Below are positions 1-7,946 of a DNA stretch of 64,000 bases, piece by piece; the first letter of the stretch is position 1, and each line of letters begins with the position of its first letter. The stretch covers positions 868,001 through 932,000 of the forward strand of contig NZ_CP071246.1 in assembly GCF_021496665.1 (NCBI RefSeq). Reading direction: 5' to 3'. The translations under genes and the position numbers were made by a program. Source of the DNA: Corynebacterium sp. CNCTC7651 (lineage in GTDB: Bacteria > Actinomycetota > Actinomycetes > Mycobacteriales > Mycobacteriaceae). The notes under the pieces are model-generated. The model was not told where the DNA came from. It saw nothing but the letters and a program-made list of their open reading frames with translations, and did no database searches.

Positions 1-68
1 CGGGCGGCGCGGATGCGGGCCTGCGCGGCGGGGCCGATGAGGGCGGTTTGGCGCGCGTACCTATCCAT
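1..68 (-). CDS. moeB: MoeB/ThiF-family MoaD adenylyltransferase, N-terminal fragment cut by the window edge
   Basis: The minus strand from an ATG at 66-68 is open to the window edge and gives 22 residues beginning MDRYARQTALIGPAAQ. The RYARQ...G...Q.R...A pattern is the usual N-terminus of MoeB/ThiF E1-like enzymes, just before their ATP-binding glycine motif, which lies outside the window. Such enzymes adenylate the C-terminal Gly-Gly of MoaD. The start overlaps the stop of the upstream moaB-moaE fusion by 8 nt, which suggests translational coupling, and moaD, its expected substrate gene, lies 2.2 kb away. Only the first residues are visible, so the family call rests on this short motif and on context. 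Confidence 0.6.
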   Translation of the reverse strand, partial: MDRYARQTALIGPAAQARIRAA

Positions 69-1047
69 CGATGCCCACCCACTCGGTGGTGCCGTCGGCG
101 AGCGCCTGCTCCTTCCAAATAGGCACCTCGGCCTTCACGCGGTCGGCAACCGTCTGGCAGGCGGCGAACGCGTCGCCGCGGTGGGCGGCCGCAGCGACCA
201 CCACAAACGCGAGCTCCCCGATGGGCACCGGGCCCGTGCGGTGCGCCGCCGCGATGCGGACGGGGAGCGAGGCTGCGACCTCCTCGAGCACGCGAGCGAG
301 CTCGGCCTCGGCGGTGGGGTGCGCCTCGTAGGTCAAGGTAGCTACGCGTTCGCCGTGGTCGTGGTCGCGCACGATGCCCTCGAACCGCACGAGCGCCCCC
401 ATCGCCGTGGTCACCGTCTGCGCCGCGAGCGCGTCCGCATCCAGGGGCTCATGCGTGACGACGTTCCCCAGCACCCGACCCGTCTGCTCCGCAACGTACG
501 CCGGGTCCGCGGGCGCGGGGCTGATGGGCGCGGGCGCAGGGGTTTGGGGCGCGGGCGCCAGTTCCACGATGTGGTCTAGCAGCGGGGCGAGGACCGCACA
601 CGCGTCGCGCACGCCTCCGGGGGAGCCGGGAGCTGTGAAGACGAAGGTGGGGCCGGCCATGCCGGCCACGGCGCGGGAGAGCACGGCGGTGGGCGTGTTC
701 TGCACCCCGAGCGCGTAAAACGCCTGGACAACGCCGGGCATCTCCTGGGTGAGGTGGGGAGAGACGGCCTCGACGGTGCGGTCGTCGGCTGTAATGCCCG
801 TGCCGCCGGAAGTGATGACCACGTCCGGGCGGGCGGCGAGGGCGGCGCGCACGGCGGCATCGACATCCTTGTCCGCCACCACGGTGGCGTCGGGGGTGTC
901 AAAACCGGCACCACGGAGGAAGTCCACGGCGATGGGGCCGGAGCGATCAACATAGTGGCCGGCGGCGGCGCGGGTGGAAGCGACGATGACGCGGGCGGTG
1001 TAGGGGCGAGAGGCGGTGCGGGGCGAAGTGCTCATAACCGCACCCAT
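61..1047 (-). CDS. moaBE: Fusion of MoaB/Mog molybdopterin-binding protein with MoaE (molybdopterin synthase large subunit)
   Basis: A 328-residue fusion. Residues about 17-163 are a MoaB/Mog domain with the TSGGTG motif (79-84), which in this family binds or adenylates molybdopterin. A Pro/Ala-rich linker follows (about 164-182). Residues about 185-328 are MoaE, the large subunit of molybdopterin synthase, which with thiocarboxylated MoaD converts cPMP to molybdopterin; the conserved lysine region near the end (RVKAEVPIWKEQ) is present. The gene begins 1 nt after the moeA1 stop codon and overlaps moeB, so it sits inside a cofactor operon. A second in-frame ATG four codons downstream (1033-1035) is an alternative start. 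In most bacteria these domains are separate proteins. Confidence 0.88.
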   Translation of the reverse strand: MGAVMSTSPRTASRPYTARVIVASTRAAAGHYVDRSGPIAVDFLRGAGFDTPDATVVADKDVDAAVRAALAARPDVVITSGGTGITADDRTVEAVSPHLTQEMPGVVQAFYALGVQNTPTAVLSRAVAGMAGPTFVFTAPGSPGGVRDACAVLAPLLDHIVELAPAPQTPAPAPISPAPADPAYVAEQTGRVLGNVVTHEPLDADALAAQTVTTAMGALVRFEGIVRDHDHGERVATLTYEAHPTAEAELARVLEEVAASLPVRIAAAHRTGPVPIGELAFVVVAAAAHRGDAFAACQTVADRVKAEVPIWKEQALADGTTEWVGIDG

Positions 1048-1048
1048 G

Positions 1049-2251
1049 CTAGAGCGGGTAGACCGTAGTCAGGTCGCCGGGGTGGAACGCGGCGCCGGCG
1101 GGAACCCTGATGAGGCAGGTCGAAGCGGTGGCTTGGGCGATGAAGTGGGAGCCGGCGCCGCCGACGGGCAGCGCGCAGCCGTCCTCGATGCGGCCGCGGA
1201 GGAACTGGTCCTTGCCGTCGAGCCCGCGCACGTCGCCCGCCGACGCCGCCAGCGGCACGCGCACCGGCTCCGGCGCGTGGCCGAGCACCGGCGCGACGTA
1301 GAGCCGGAAACTCACCAGCGTGGACACCGGGTTGCCGGGCAGCGAAATCACGGGGATGCCGTCGAAAGTGCTCACGCCCTGCGGACCCCCGGGCTGCTGG
1401 GCCACGTGGCCGTACCAGGCGTGATCGCTGAACACCTGGCGCACGACTTCGAACTTGCCGTGACTGATGCCGCCGGAGGTGACAATCGCGTCCACGCCGC
1501 AGTCCACACCGCAGTCCGCGGCTGCCGCAACCGCACCGGCAACCGCATCGCTGACGGCTTGGCGAAGCACCGAAGGGTCGTCGTCCGTGCGCACGTGGCC
1601 CGCCACCTCAATACCGGCGCGTGCGGCCAGGGCGCGCAGCATCGGCCCGTTCGAATCCGGGATGCTCGCCGCGCCCGCGCTGCCGATCTCGCGCCCGCCG
1701 GTGACCAGCAGGATCCGCGCGGGGCGCTGGGCCGCCACCTTGTCGATGCCCTGCGCGGCTAGCGTCGCCACCAGCGCAGGTCCGACACGGGTGCCGGCGG
1801 GCGCAATCACGTCGCCCGCTGCCACATCAACCCCGCGCGGGCGCACGAACTGGCCCGCGTCCCCGGGTGGGACGCGCACGGTTTCGCCTTCCGCCTGGAA
1901 CTGGGGCGGCTCGCACGCCTCCACCGGCACCACGCGCACGGTGCCGCGGGGCAGCTTCGACCCGGTCATCACCGGCGCCGCAAGCGACCCGAGCCCGGCC
2001 GGATACAACGCCTCCGGGTCCACACCCGCGGGCACCGTCGGTCCCACCTGCGCCTCCTCGGCCTCCACGAACCCGAGCGCGTACCCGTCCATCTGCGAGT
2101 TGTCGAACGCCGGCGAATCCACCGTGGCCACCACGTCTTCGGTGAGGGTGGCGTGGTGCAAGGAAGCGTCGAAAAGCAAGGTGCTCCGCGGCTCACGCGC
2201 GGGGACGAGCTCGCGCACGGCGGCGAGGTGGGCTTCGGGCGTGCGTTGCAT
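1049..2251 (-). CDS. moeA: Molybdopterin molybdotransferase MoeA (first paralogue)
   Basis: About 400 residues with the MoeA architecture: FDNSQMDGYAL near the N-terminus, the central MoCF domain with TSGG, and the SLPGNPVSTLVSFRLYV region, followed by a beta-rich C-terminal domain. MoeA inserts molybdate into adenylylated molybdopterin. The start at 2249-2251 (MQRTPEAHLAAV) is preferred: the frame is open upstream, but that extension reads antisense through moaD and looks unnatural. It is divergent from moaD with 18 nt between the starts, and only 1 nt separates its stop from moaB-moaE. A second moeA-type gene lies at 12324-13625, and the two differ clearly in sequence, so they are old paralogues and not part of the local duplication. 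Confidence 0.9.
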   Translation of the reverse strand: MQRTPEAHLAAVRELVPAREPRSTLLFDASLHHATLTEDVVATVDSPAFDNSQMDGYALGFVEAEEAQVGPTVPAGVDPEALYPAGLGSLAAPVMTGSKLPRGTVRVVPVEACEPPQFQAEGETVRVPPGDAGQFVRPRGVDVAAGDVIAPAGTRVGPALVATLAAQGIDKVAAQRPARILLVTGGREIGSAGAASIPDSNGPMLRALAARAGIEVAGHVRTDDDPSVLRQAVSDAVAGAVAAAADCGVDCGVDAIVTSGGISHGKFEVVRQVFSDHAWYGHVAQQPGGPQGVSTFDGIPVISLPGNPVSTLVSFRLYVAPVLGHAPEPVRVPLAASAGDVRGLDGKDQFLRGRIEDGCALPVGGAGSHFIAQATASTCLIRVPAGAAFHPGDLTTVYPL

Positions 2252-2257
2252 GGCAGC

Positions 2258-2263
2258 TACTCT
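2258..2263 (+). promoter_or_regulatory. Candidate -10 element of a leaderless moaD promoter
   Basis: TACTCT ends 6 nt before the moaD ATG, with no Shine-Dalgarno sequence between. This fits the TANNNT -10 consensus and the spacing expected for a transcript starting at the start codon. It lies in the 18-nt gap shared with the divergent moeA. Confidence 0.4.
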
Positions 2264-2269
2264 AGCCCC

Positions 2270-2503
2270 ATGCGCATCAACTATTTCGCCGCCGCCCGCG
2301 CCGCCGCCGGGGTGAGCGAGGAGGAGGTTGGCCAGTACCCGACGCTGGAGCTGTTGCTTGCCGACGCTTCCTCGAACCACCCCGCACTCCAGCCAATCCT
2401 GCCGCGCTGCTCGTTCCTGGTGGACGGTCTGCGGGCAGAGCCGTCCGCATCGCTCGAGGGGGCTGCGCGCGTGGATGTGTTGCCGCCGTTCGCGGGCGGC
2501 TAG
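2270..2503 (+). CDS. moaD: MoaD, molybdopterin synthase sulfur-carrier subunit
   Basis: 77 residues starting MRINYFAAARAAAG and ending in FAGG. The small size, the ubiquitin-like N-terminal strand with AAARAAAG, and the C-terminal Gly-Gly are diagnostic of MoaD, whose terminal glycine is adenylated by MoeB, thiocarboxylated, and used by MoaE to sulfurate cPMP. The gene is on the opposite strand to every other cofactor gene here. It diverges from moeA with an 18-nt gap and converges on modBC, where the two stop codons overlap (4 nt shared, 2500-2503). It therefore probably has its own, apparently leaderless, promoter. Confidence 0.85.
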   Translation: MRINYFAAARAAAGVSEEEVGQYPTLELLLADASSNHPALQPILPRCSFLVDGLRAEPSASLEGAARVDVLPPFAGG

Positions 2504-4356
2504 AGCGCTCGGAGGGTGACCCGGGCGGGGTCGACGTCCCAGGTCACGGCCTCGCTGGGGGTGTAAGGGCGATCTGCGATGGCGATGAGCACGCCGTTGC
2601 CGCCGGCGAGCTCGACGGCCATCTCGCCTGTCGGGAGGGCATCGACTGAGGCGACGGTTGCCGCCCGCGCGAAGCCGGCCGGGGCGAGGCGCACGTCGCG
2701 TGCGGAAAACACCGCGGCACCGGGGCCATGCTTATCGACGCTTCCTTGCATAGCCCCGAAGTCTGTGACCAGCGCCTGGGCTTGCGGGTCGAGGGTGCCG
2801 GGGAGCCAGTTCGTCCCGGCAAGCCGCGCGCTGAAGGCGCTGGAGGGGGCGCGCAGCTCCTCGGCGGCAGGGCGCAGCGCAATCACCTCGCCGCGCTCCA
2901 TGACGGCGACGTGATCGGCCAGCGTGGCGATGTCCGTATATGCGTGGGTGATCAGGATCGTGGTGCGGTGGTGCTTGGTGGCCTGGAGGAATCGACGCCA
3001 CTGGGCTGCGGCTTGGGCGTCGATGGCGGCGAGGGGCTCGTCCAGAATCAGCACCGCGGGGCGCGCTGCGAGGGCGCGGACCAGCGCCACCTGTGCGGCC
3101 TGTCCGCCGGAGAGGGCGGGGACGGGAACGTCGGCGAGTTCTTGGAGGCCCGCCGCGGCGAGGAGTGCGCGTGCGCGCTGCGCTTGGGCCGTCCCGGTGC
3201 CGGCAACCATGGCGACGGCACCGAGCGCGGTGGCGGTGGGCGGCAGGCCCGGGTTTTGCGTGAGCAGGACTACGCCGCGCTGGTGGGGCGGGACGTGCGT
3301 GCGGGTGTCGTCTTGGAGGGTGCGCCCGCCGATGGCGATGGTCAGGCCGGTGAGCCTGCCGGCAATGCGGCCGGCGAGGGTGGTCTTGCCGGCGCCGTTC
3401 GGGCCGATCAGCGCGGTGACGGTGCCCGCCGGGAATGTCGAGGTTCCGGCGGTGATGGCCGGTGGTTCCGCGGCGGGGCGGGTGAGCTCGGCGAGGCGTT
3501 GAATGTCGAGGGGGTGCGTCGCCCGAGCTTGCGGCGCGGGGTCGCGGTGCAGCAGCGTCGGGAGGAGCGACAGGGCGAGGGTAGCCAGAGCCAGCGCGAC
3601 GAGGATTGCCGCGAGGCCGTACGCGAGGTCCTGGTCGATTTCGCGGGCGAGGTAGATGCCAAGCGGCATGGTGCGGGTGGTGCCCGGCATCGAGCCGGCG
3701 AAGGTGAGCGTGGTGCCGAATTCTCCCAGCGAGCGCGCGAACGCGAGCCCCGCCGCGGAAACCAGCGCGGGGCGGATAGCGGGAAGCACCACCTTCCGGA
3801 TGGTGGTGGCCGGGCTGAGCCCCACGCCCTGGGCGGAGTCTGTCACCTCTGGGTCCAGCTGGCGCAACGCGGCGTCAAGGGTGATGACGACGAACGGCAG
3901 CGCGATGAAGGTGTGCGCGGCAACCACGCCGGGGAAGGCGAAGGCGAAGGTGATGCCGGTAGCGTCCAGAAGCGGGGCGAGCGCCCCGCGTTTGCCGATG
4001 AGCGCGGTGAGCGCCAGACCCGCCACCACGGGCGGCAGCGCGAGCGGGAGCAGCACCAGTAGGCGGGCCAGATGCGCGGTGTTCCGGCCACGCTGCATCC
4101 AGAGCGCCAGCGGCAGCCCGAGCACGAGACTCGACAACGTTGCTAAGAGCGCGGCCACAAGCGTGACCCGCAGCATCTCGCGCGTGGCGGGATCCGTCGC
4201 GATGCCGCCGATGTCGGCCCAGGGCACGCGCAGCCCGAGCGCCGCGACGGGCAGGACGATCGCAGCCAGGGCCGCCGCGGCCAGCGCTGCGACGGCAGCG
4301 GGCACCCGCGGTTGAATGCGGGTTGGCGCGGTGCTTCGCTGGGTGGTTTCAGGCAT
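2500..4356 (-). CDS. modBC: Molybdate ABC transporter permease-ATPase fusion (ModB-ModC), intact copy
   Basis: 618 residues. Residues about 20-275 are a ModB permease with several hydrophobic segments and the EAA-type loop (about 161-182) that contacts the ATPase. Residues about 285-500 are the ModC nucleotide-binding domain: Walker A GPNGAGKT (318-325), Q-loop Gln367, signature LSGGQ (415-419), Walker B VLILDEP (435-441) and switch His471. A C-terminal regulatory-type tail follows. It imports molybdate delivered by ModA. It begins 9 nt after modA ends, in the order moaC-mobA-modA-modBC, probably one transcript. A truncated second copy lies at 7947-9141. Confidence 0.9.
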   Translation of the reverse strand: MPETTQRSTAPTRIQPRVPAAVAALAAAALAAIVLPVAALGLRVPWADIGGIATDPATREMLRVTLVAALLATLSSLVLGLPLALWMQRGRNTAHLARLLVLLPLALPPVVAGLALTALIGKRGALAPLLDATGITFAFAFPGVVAAHTFIALPFVVITLDAALRQLDPEVTDSAQGVGLSPATTIRKVVLPAIRPALVSAAGLAFARSLGEFGTTLTFAGSMPGTTRTMPLGIYLAREIDQDLAYGLAAILVALALATLALSLLPTLLHRDPAPQARATHPLDIQRLAELTRPAAEPPAITAGTSTFPAGTVTALIGPNGAGKTTLAGRIAGRLTGLTIAIGGRTLQDDTRTHVPPHQRGVVLLTQNPGLPPTATALGAVAMVAGTGTAQAQRARALLAAAGLQELADVPVPALSGGQAAQVALVRALAARPAVLILDEPLAAIDAQAAAQWRRFLQATKHHRTTILITHAYTDIATLADHVAVMERGEVIALRPAAEELRAPSSAFSARLAGTNWLPGTLDPQAQALVTDFGAMQGSVDKHGPGAAVFSARDVRLAPAGFARAATVASVDALPTGEMAVELAGGNGVLIAIADRPYTPSEAVTWDVDPARVTLRAL

Positions 4357-4365
4357 TGGGCGCGG

Positions 4366-5100
4366 TTAGCCAGCCGGGGTGAAGCCGTGGGAGGACCAGA
4401 TGTTGCGGGCGGCGTCGGAAAGCAGCAGCTCCACGAAGGCTTCGGCGGCGGCGCGGTCGGTGGTGGTGGTGGTGGCTATGGCGGCAACCAGTTCGTTGCG
4501 GTGCTCGGCGGCGTGGGGGATCTCGATGACCTCGACGGCACCACCCGCGGCGGCCGCGTCCGTGGCGTAGACGAAGCCCGCGTCCGCTTCAGCAGAAACC
4601 ACTTTGCCCAGGGTGTCGGTCACGCTGTGTTCCAGCGAGACCGGATTGAGCTGCAGGTTGTTCGCGGCCGCCAGCGTTCGGGTGGCGGCGCCGCAGGGGA
4701 CCTGCGCATCGCAGATCACCAGGCTCACGCCGGGGCCGGCTGCGTCCTCCACCCGGGCGATGCCGGCCGGGTTGCCCTTCGGCACCACCAAGACCAGCGT
4801 GTTCGTTGCAACCACCCGCGGATGTTCGGCTACGCCGGCGGCGACGGCCCTTTCCATGGTCGCGGCGTCCGCGGTGATGAGCACATCGCCGGGCGCGCCC
4901 GCCGCGAGCTGCTGCAGCAGGTCGGCCGAGCCGGCGTTGACAAACACCAGCTCCGGGCCCGATAGAGCCTGCAGGTCCTCGTTGAGCACGCGTGTCGACG
5001 CCGCCCCGAACACCGTCAAATCCTGCGGCGCCGGTGCGCCGCAGGCAGCGAGGCCGGCGGCGGCTGCGAGCGCGGCGGCGGTGCGCTGGGTGTTGTTCAC
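4366..5100 (-). CDS. modA: Molybdate-binding lipoprotein ModA, first copy
   Basis: 244 residues with a lipoprotein signal peptide and lipobox LAAC ending at Cys20. The rest is a ModA-type periplasmic binding protein: VFGAASTRVLNEDLQAL, NAGSADLLQQLAAGAPGDVLITAD and a late FVELLLSDAARNIW segment. It would be anchored outside the membrane and hand molybdate to ModBC. The GTG start (5098-5100) overlaps the mobA stop in a GTGA, so translation is coupled. The second copy at 9151-9882 differs at only a few residues and lacks one threonine codon. Confidence 0.9.
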   Translation of the reverse strand: MNNTQRTAAALAAAAGLAACGAPAPQDLTVFGAASTRVLNEDLQALSGPELVFVNAGSADLLQQLAAGAPGDVLITADAATMERAVAAGVAEHPRVVATNTLVLVVPKGNPAGIARVEDAAGPGVSLVICDAQVPCGAATRTLAAANNLQLNPVSLEHSVTDTLGKVVSAEADAGFVYATDAAAAGGAVEVIEIPHAAEHRNELVAAIATTTTTDRAAAEAFVELLLSDAARNIWSSHGFTPAG

Positions 5101-5711
5101 AGGTCCACCTTACCCAGCGCCGCGAGCTCTTCCGGAGTGTCGTAATCCGTCTCCGCGCCGTCGCCGGGCACGGTGACCAGCCTGCCCGCCGCACGCGCCC
5201 GGCGCAGGAGCGCCATGGCCGGGGCACCGCGGGGATCCACCGCAGCAAGGGCGTCTTCCAGAGCCCTGCGCCGCCACAGCGCGCAGAGGGGTTGGATGCG
5301 GCCGTCGGCGGAGACGATCGAGGCGGCGTCCGCGCCTGGGCCCGCAGCGTCCAGCGCCTCGGCGAGGCGGGGAATCAGGGTGCCGGAGCGCGGCGCGTCC
5401 ACGGCGACAACGGCGATGAGGTCCACCCCGTCCACGCCGTCCGCACCGTCCACGCCGGTGAGCCGTGCAAGGCCCGCTGCGATGCCGGCCACCGGACCAC
5501 CGAACGGCGGCTCCTCGCTCACAGTCGGCACTACGGCTGGGTCCAAGCCCAAGTCCTGCGGGGAGACCACCACGCGGGGCCAGTGGGCGGGGAGGTGGTG
5601 CGAGCAAACGTCGATAAGCCGGGAGCCGTCGACGCGCACCTGCGCCTTGTCCGCGCCCATGCGGGAGGAGCGGCCGCCGGCGAGGATGATTACGCCGATG
5701 GGGGCGGTCAC
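5097..5711 (-). CDS. mobA: Molybdenum cofactor guanylyltransferase MobA, first copy
   Basis: 204 residues with the nucleotidyltransferase motif LAGGRSSRMGADK near the N-terminus. MobA transfers GMP to Mo-molybdopterin to give the guanine dinucleotide form. The GTG start (5709-5711) overlaps the moaC stop by 4 nt, and its own stop overlaps the modA start in the same way, so three genes are chained by GTGA overlaps. The frame is open further upstream, but that stretch belongs to moaC. Residues near 80-90 include a GVDGADGVDGVD repeat from a short DNA repeat. A second intact copy is at 9879-10493. Confidence 0.85.
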   Translation of the reverse strand: MTAPIGVIILAGGRSSRMGADKAQVRVDGSRLIDVCSHHLPAHWPRVVVSPQDLGLDPAVVPTVSEEPPFGGPVAGIAAGLARLTGVDGADGVDGVDLIAVVAVDAPRSGTLIPRLAEALDAAGPGADAASIVSADGRIQPLCALWRRRALEDALAAVDPRGAPAMALLRRARAAGRLVTVPGDGAETDYDTPEELAALGKVDL

Positions 5712-6184
5712 TGCGGCAGCTCGCGGGACCAGTCGCCGGAGCGGCCGCCGGATTTTGCGGTGATGCCCATGCGGCGGATATAAGCGGTCCGGTCCACGCC
5801 CTTGACCATGTCGATGACGTTGAGGGCAGCGACGCTCACGGCGGTGAGCGCTTCCATCTCCACGCCGGTGCGGTCGGCGGTGCGGACTGTGGCTTGGATG
5901 GCCACGTGATCGTCGGCAAGCGTGAGCTCCACCGCGCACCCGTGGACCCCGATGGTGTGGGCGAGGGGGAGCAGCTCGGGCACGCGCTTGGCGGCCGCGA
6001 TACCCGCCACCCGCGCGACGGCCAGCACGTCGCCCTTGGGCACGGTGCCATCGCGAAGCGCCTGCATGACCTCGGGCGAGCAGGCGACCTCGCCCTGCGC
6101 CGTGGCCTCGCGGACGGTGGGTTGTTTCGCCGTGACATCGACCATGTAGGCCTCGCCGCTGCCGTTCAGGTGCGTGAATTCCAT
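5708..6184 (-). CDS. moaC: Cyclic pyranopterin monophosphate synthase MoaC, intact copy
   Basis: 158 residues: MVDVTAKQPTVREATAQG, the central LLPLAHTIGVHGC, VEMEALTAVSVAALNVIDMVKGVDR and the C-terminal GITAKSGGRSGDW. All conserved MoaC blocks are present, including the late lysine. MoaC completes conversion of the MoaA product to cPMP. The start MEFTHLNG (6182-6184) has TAGTGT 7 nt upstream and no ribosome site, suggesting a leaderless mRNA and the promoter of the moaC-mobA-modA-modBC operon. The second copy is frameshifted, so this is the only usable moaC in the window. Confidence 0.92.
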   Translation of the reverse strand: MEFTHLNGSGEAYMVDVTAKQPTVREATAQGEVACSPEVMQALRDGTVPKGDVLAVARVAGIAAAKRVPELLPLAHTIGVHGCAVELTLADDHVAIQATVRTADRTGVEMEALTAVSVAALNVIDMVKGVDRTAYIRRMGITAKSGGRSGDWSRELPQ

Positions 6185-6191
6185 GGGGCAG

Positions 6192-6197
6192 ACACTA
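6192..6197 (-). promoter_or_regulatory. Candidate -10 element for the moaC operon
   Basis: On the minus strand TAGTGT lies 7 nt before the moaC ATG. The same element is preserved before the second moaC copy (10973-10978). Confidence 0.4.
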
Positions 6198-6308
6198 CGG
6201 CACCGCGGCAATAATCACGGAGGCGAACACCACTGCGGCGGAGAATCAGGGTGCGGTTCAGGGTGATCCCCCTCGCGGGCGGGTGCCGCCGAGGCGTGTA
6301 ATAGAGGT

Positions 6309-7721
6309 ATGGAAACGCGCCAGCTCCAACCCCTGCACCGTCCGCCCCAGCCGGCCCCGCGGCGACCCCGGCCGCAGCGCAGCGCCACGACCGTCCGCTA
6401 TCTCGCCCCCGACGTGGCGCGCGGCATGGCGCTTTTGGGCATCATCTTGGCGAACATCCCCACCGCGTGGCTGCCGCACTACGGCGCGGAATACGCGGAG
6501 CACTTCGGCGGGTACAGCGGAGCTCCCACGCTGGCGGAGCAACTGTGCATTGTTTTCCAGGCGATGTTCGTGCACGTGCGCGGGCTGCCGATGTTCTCCA
6601 CGCTGCTGGGCGTGGGCATCGGCATGATCGCGGTCAGCCTGGCCAAGCGCGGGTACACGCCGAAGGAGGCCCGGCGCCTCATGATCCGGCGCTACGCGTG
6701 GCTGCTGGCTTTGGGGGCAGTGCACATGGCGCTGCTGTTCAGCGGCGACATCATGGTCACCTACGGCTGCCTTGGCATCATCGTCGCCTTCCTGCTCAGG
6801 CGCAGCGACACGGCGCTGCGGTGGATTGCCGGAGTGTGCTTCGCCCTCATGGCGCTGGGCACCGCAACCCCTGTGATCACGTTTGGGGGTGATCCGGACC
6901 TTCTCGCGGACAAAGTGGGCACCATCCCCGTAGACGCGCCCACAACCGGCGCCGAGCTGCTGAACAACCTGGGTACGGTGCTGGTATCTGTCATTGCCAC
7001 CCCGTTCTTCGCACTGCTGCTGCTCCCGCCGGTGCTGGTCGGCTACATCTGGGGCCGCGCCGGGGTACTGGGCAATGTGGCGGACCACCGCCGCGAGCTC
7101 ACGTGCTGGGTGTGGGTTGCGGTTACAGTGATCCTCCTGGTCGGCTTGCCGTGGGGCCTGTCCGCGATCGGGGTGCTGCCCTACGAGTGGGAGGCCACGC
7201 TGCACTCCGCCAACGTGGTCATGGGCCTGCTCACCGGCCCAGGCATCGTCGCCGCCGTGGCGCTTGCGCTGGAGCCGATGCAGCGCCGCGTGGAGGCTGG
7301 AGCGGGCACACCGTGGTGGTTGCGGCCGTTCGTCGCACTCGGAAAGCGCTCGATGAGCGGCTACGTGGGCCAATCCCTCATCATGGTGCCGATCCTGCTC
7401 ACCGTCCCCGCGTCCACCCTGCTCGCGCTCACCATCCCGCAGCAGATGTGGCTGGGCGTGCTGGTCTGGGCGATCACCCTGGTCGCGGCGTGCCTGCTCG
7501 AACTCGCCGGCCAGCCCGGCCCGTTCGAGCGCCTGCACCGCCGCCTCTCCTACGGCAAGCAGGGGTTGCGGCCTCAGATCAGCAGCACGTCCACTTCGGG
7601 GCTCTTGCTTGACGACGCTTCCCGGACCGCCACCCCGTCACAACCCACCAGCGTGGCAACCATGTGGGAGCCCGGAGCGAGCGGGGAGAGCGCCTCGGCC
7701 CGCGGGGTTGTTTCACCGTAG
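6309..7721 (+). CDS. DUF418-family multi-pass membrane protein, first copy
   Basis: 470 residues with about ten hydrophobic segments. RYLAPDVARGMALLGIILAN near the N-terminus and the C-terminal region ending LAGQPGPFERLHRRLSYGK are typical of DUF418 (YeiB-like) proteins, whose function is not firmly known. It is divergent from moaC. The last roughly 50 residues, after SYGKQG, run antisense through the end of the moeA2 remnant and look like read-through past the family's normal end. Compared with the second copy, residues about 135-275 are strongly diverged, while the part from GLPWGLSAIGVLPYEW on is nearly identical. Confidence 0.8.
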   Translation: METRQLQPLHRPPQPAPRRPRPQRSATTVRYLAPDVARGMALLGIILANIPTAWLPHYGAEYAEHFGGYSGAPTLAEQLCIVFQAMFVHVRGLPMFSTLLGVGIGMIAVSLAKRGYTPKEARRLMIRRYAWLLALGAVHMALLFSGDIMVTYGCLGIIVAFLLRRSDTALRWIAGVCFALMALGTATPVITFGGDPDLLADKVGTIPVDAPTTGAELLNNLGTVLVSVIATPFFALLLLPPVLVGYIWGRAGVLGNVADHRRELTCWVWVAVTVILLVGLPWGLSAIGVLPYEWEATLHSANVVMGLLTGPGIVAAVALALEPMQRRVEAGAGTPWWLRPFVALGKRSMSGYVGQSLIMVPILLTVPASTLLALTIPQQMWLGVLVWAITLVAACLLELAGQPGPFERLHRRLSYGKQGLRPQISSTSTSGLLLDDASRTATPSQPTSVATMWEPGASGESASARGVVSP

Positions 7722-7946
7722 TCCAGCCGCACCGGCACGAGGAGGGTGGTGCCGGGCTTGGGCCGAGGGAAGTCGGGGGCGACGCTGGCGCGCACTCGCG
7801 GGCGCTCGTGGGGGAGCAGGCCGCGAGTCTCGCCCGCGGCGGCGCGGATGAGCGGGCTCAGGTAGAGGTGCGCGGAGACGAACGCCGCCACCGGGTTGCC
7901 GGGAAGGCACACCACCGGGGTGCCGCGCCAGGTGGCCAGGCCCTGC
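7574..7946 (-). pseudogene. moeA: moeA2 3' remnant (C-terminal domain only)
   Basis: This matches the last 120 or so codons of the intact moeA2 at 12324-13625, from about CLPGNPVAAFVSAHLYL to the end VDVLLI, with only a few changes. The upstream two-thirds of the gene is missing: at about 7947 the sequence turns into modC. A 113-residue frame starting inside the remnant (7574-7915) has no MoCF active site. It is the left-hand relic of the tandem duplication. Confidence 0.88.

Larger units (their letters stand above)
3147..7946. repeat. Tandem duplication, first copy (about 4.8 kb)
   Basis: This block (5' two-thirds of modBC, modA, mobA, moaC, DUF418 gene, moeA2 3' end) is repeated in the same order and orientation at 7947-12696. 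The offset between matching positions is 4800 bp at the left junction and 4750 bp at the right, owing to small indels. At the junction near 7947 the sequence passes from moeA2 to modC within a GC-rich stretch similar in both genes. Confidence 0.93.
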
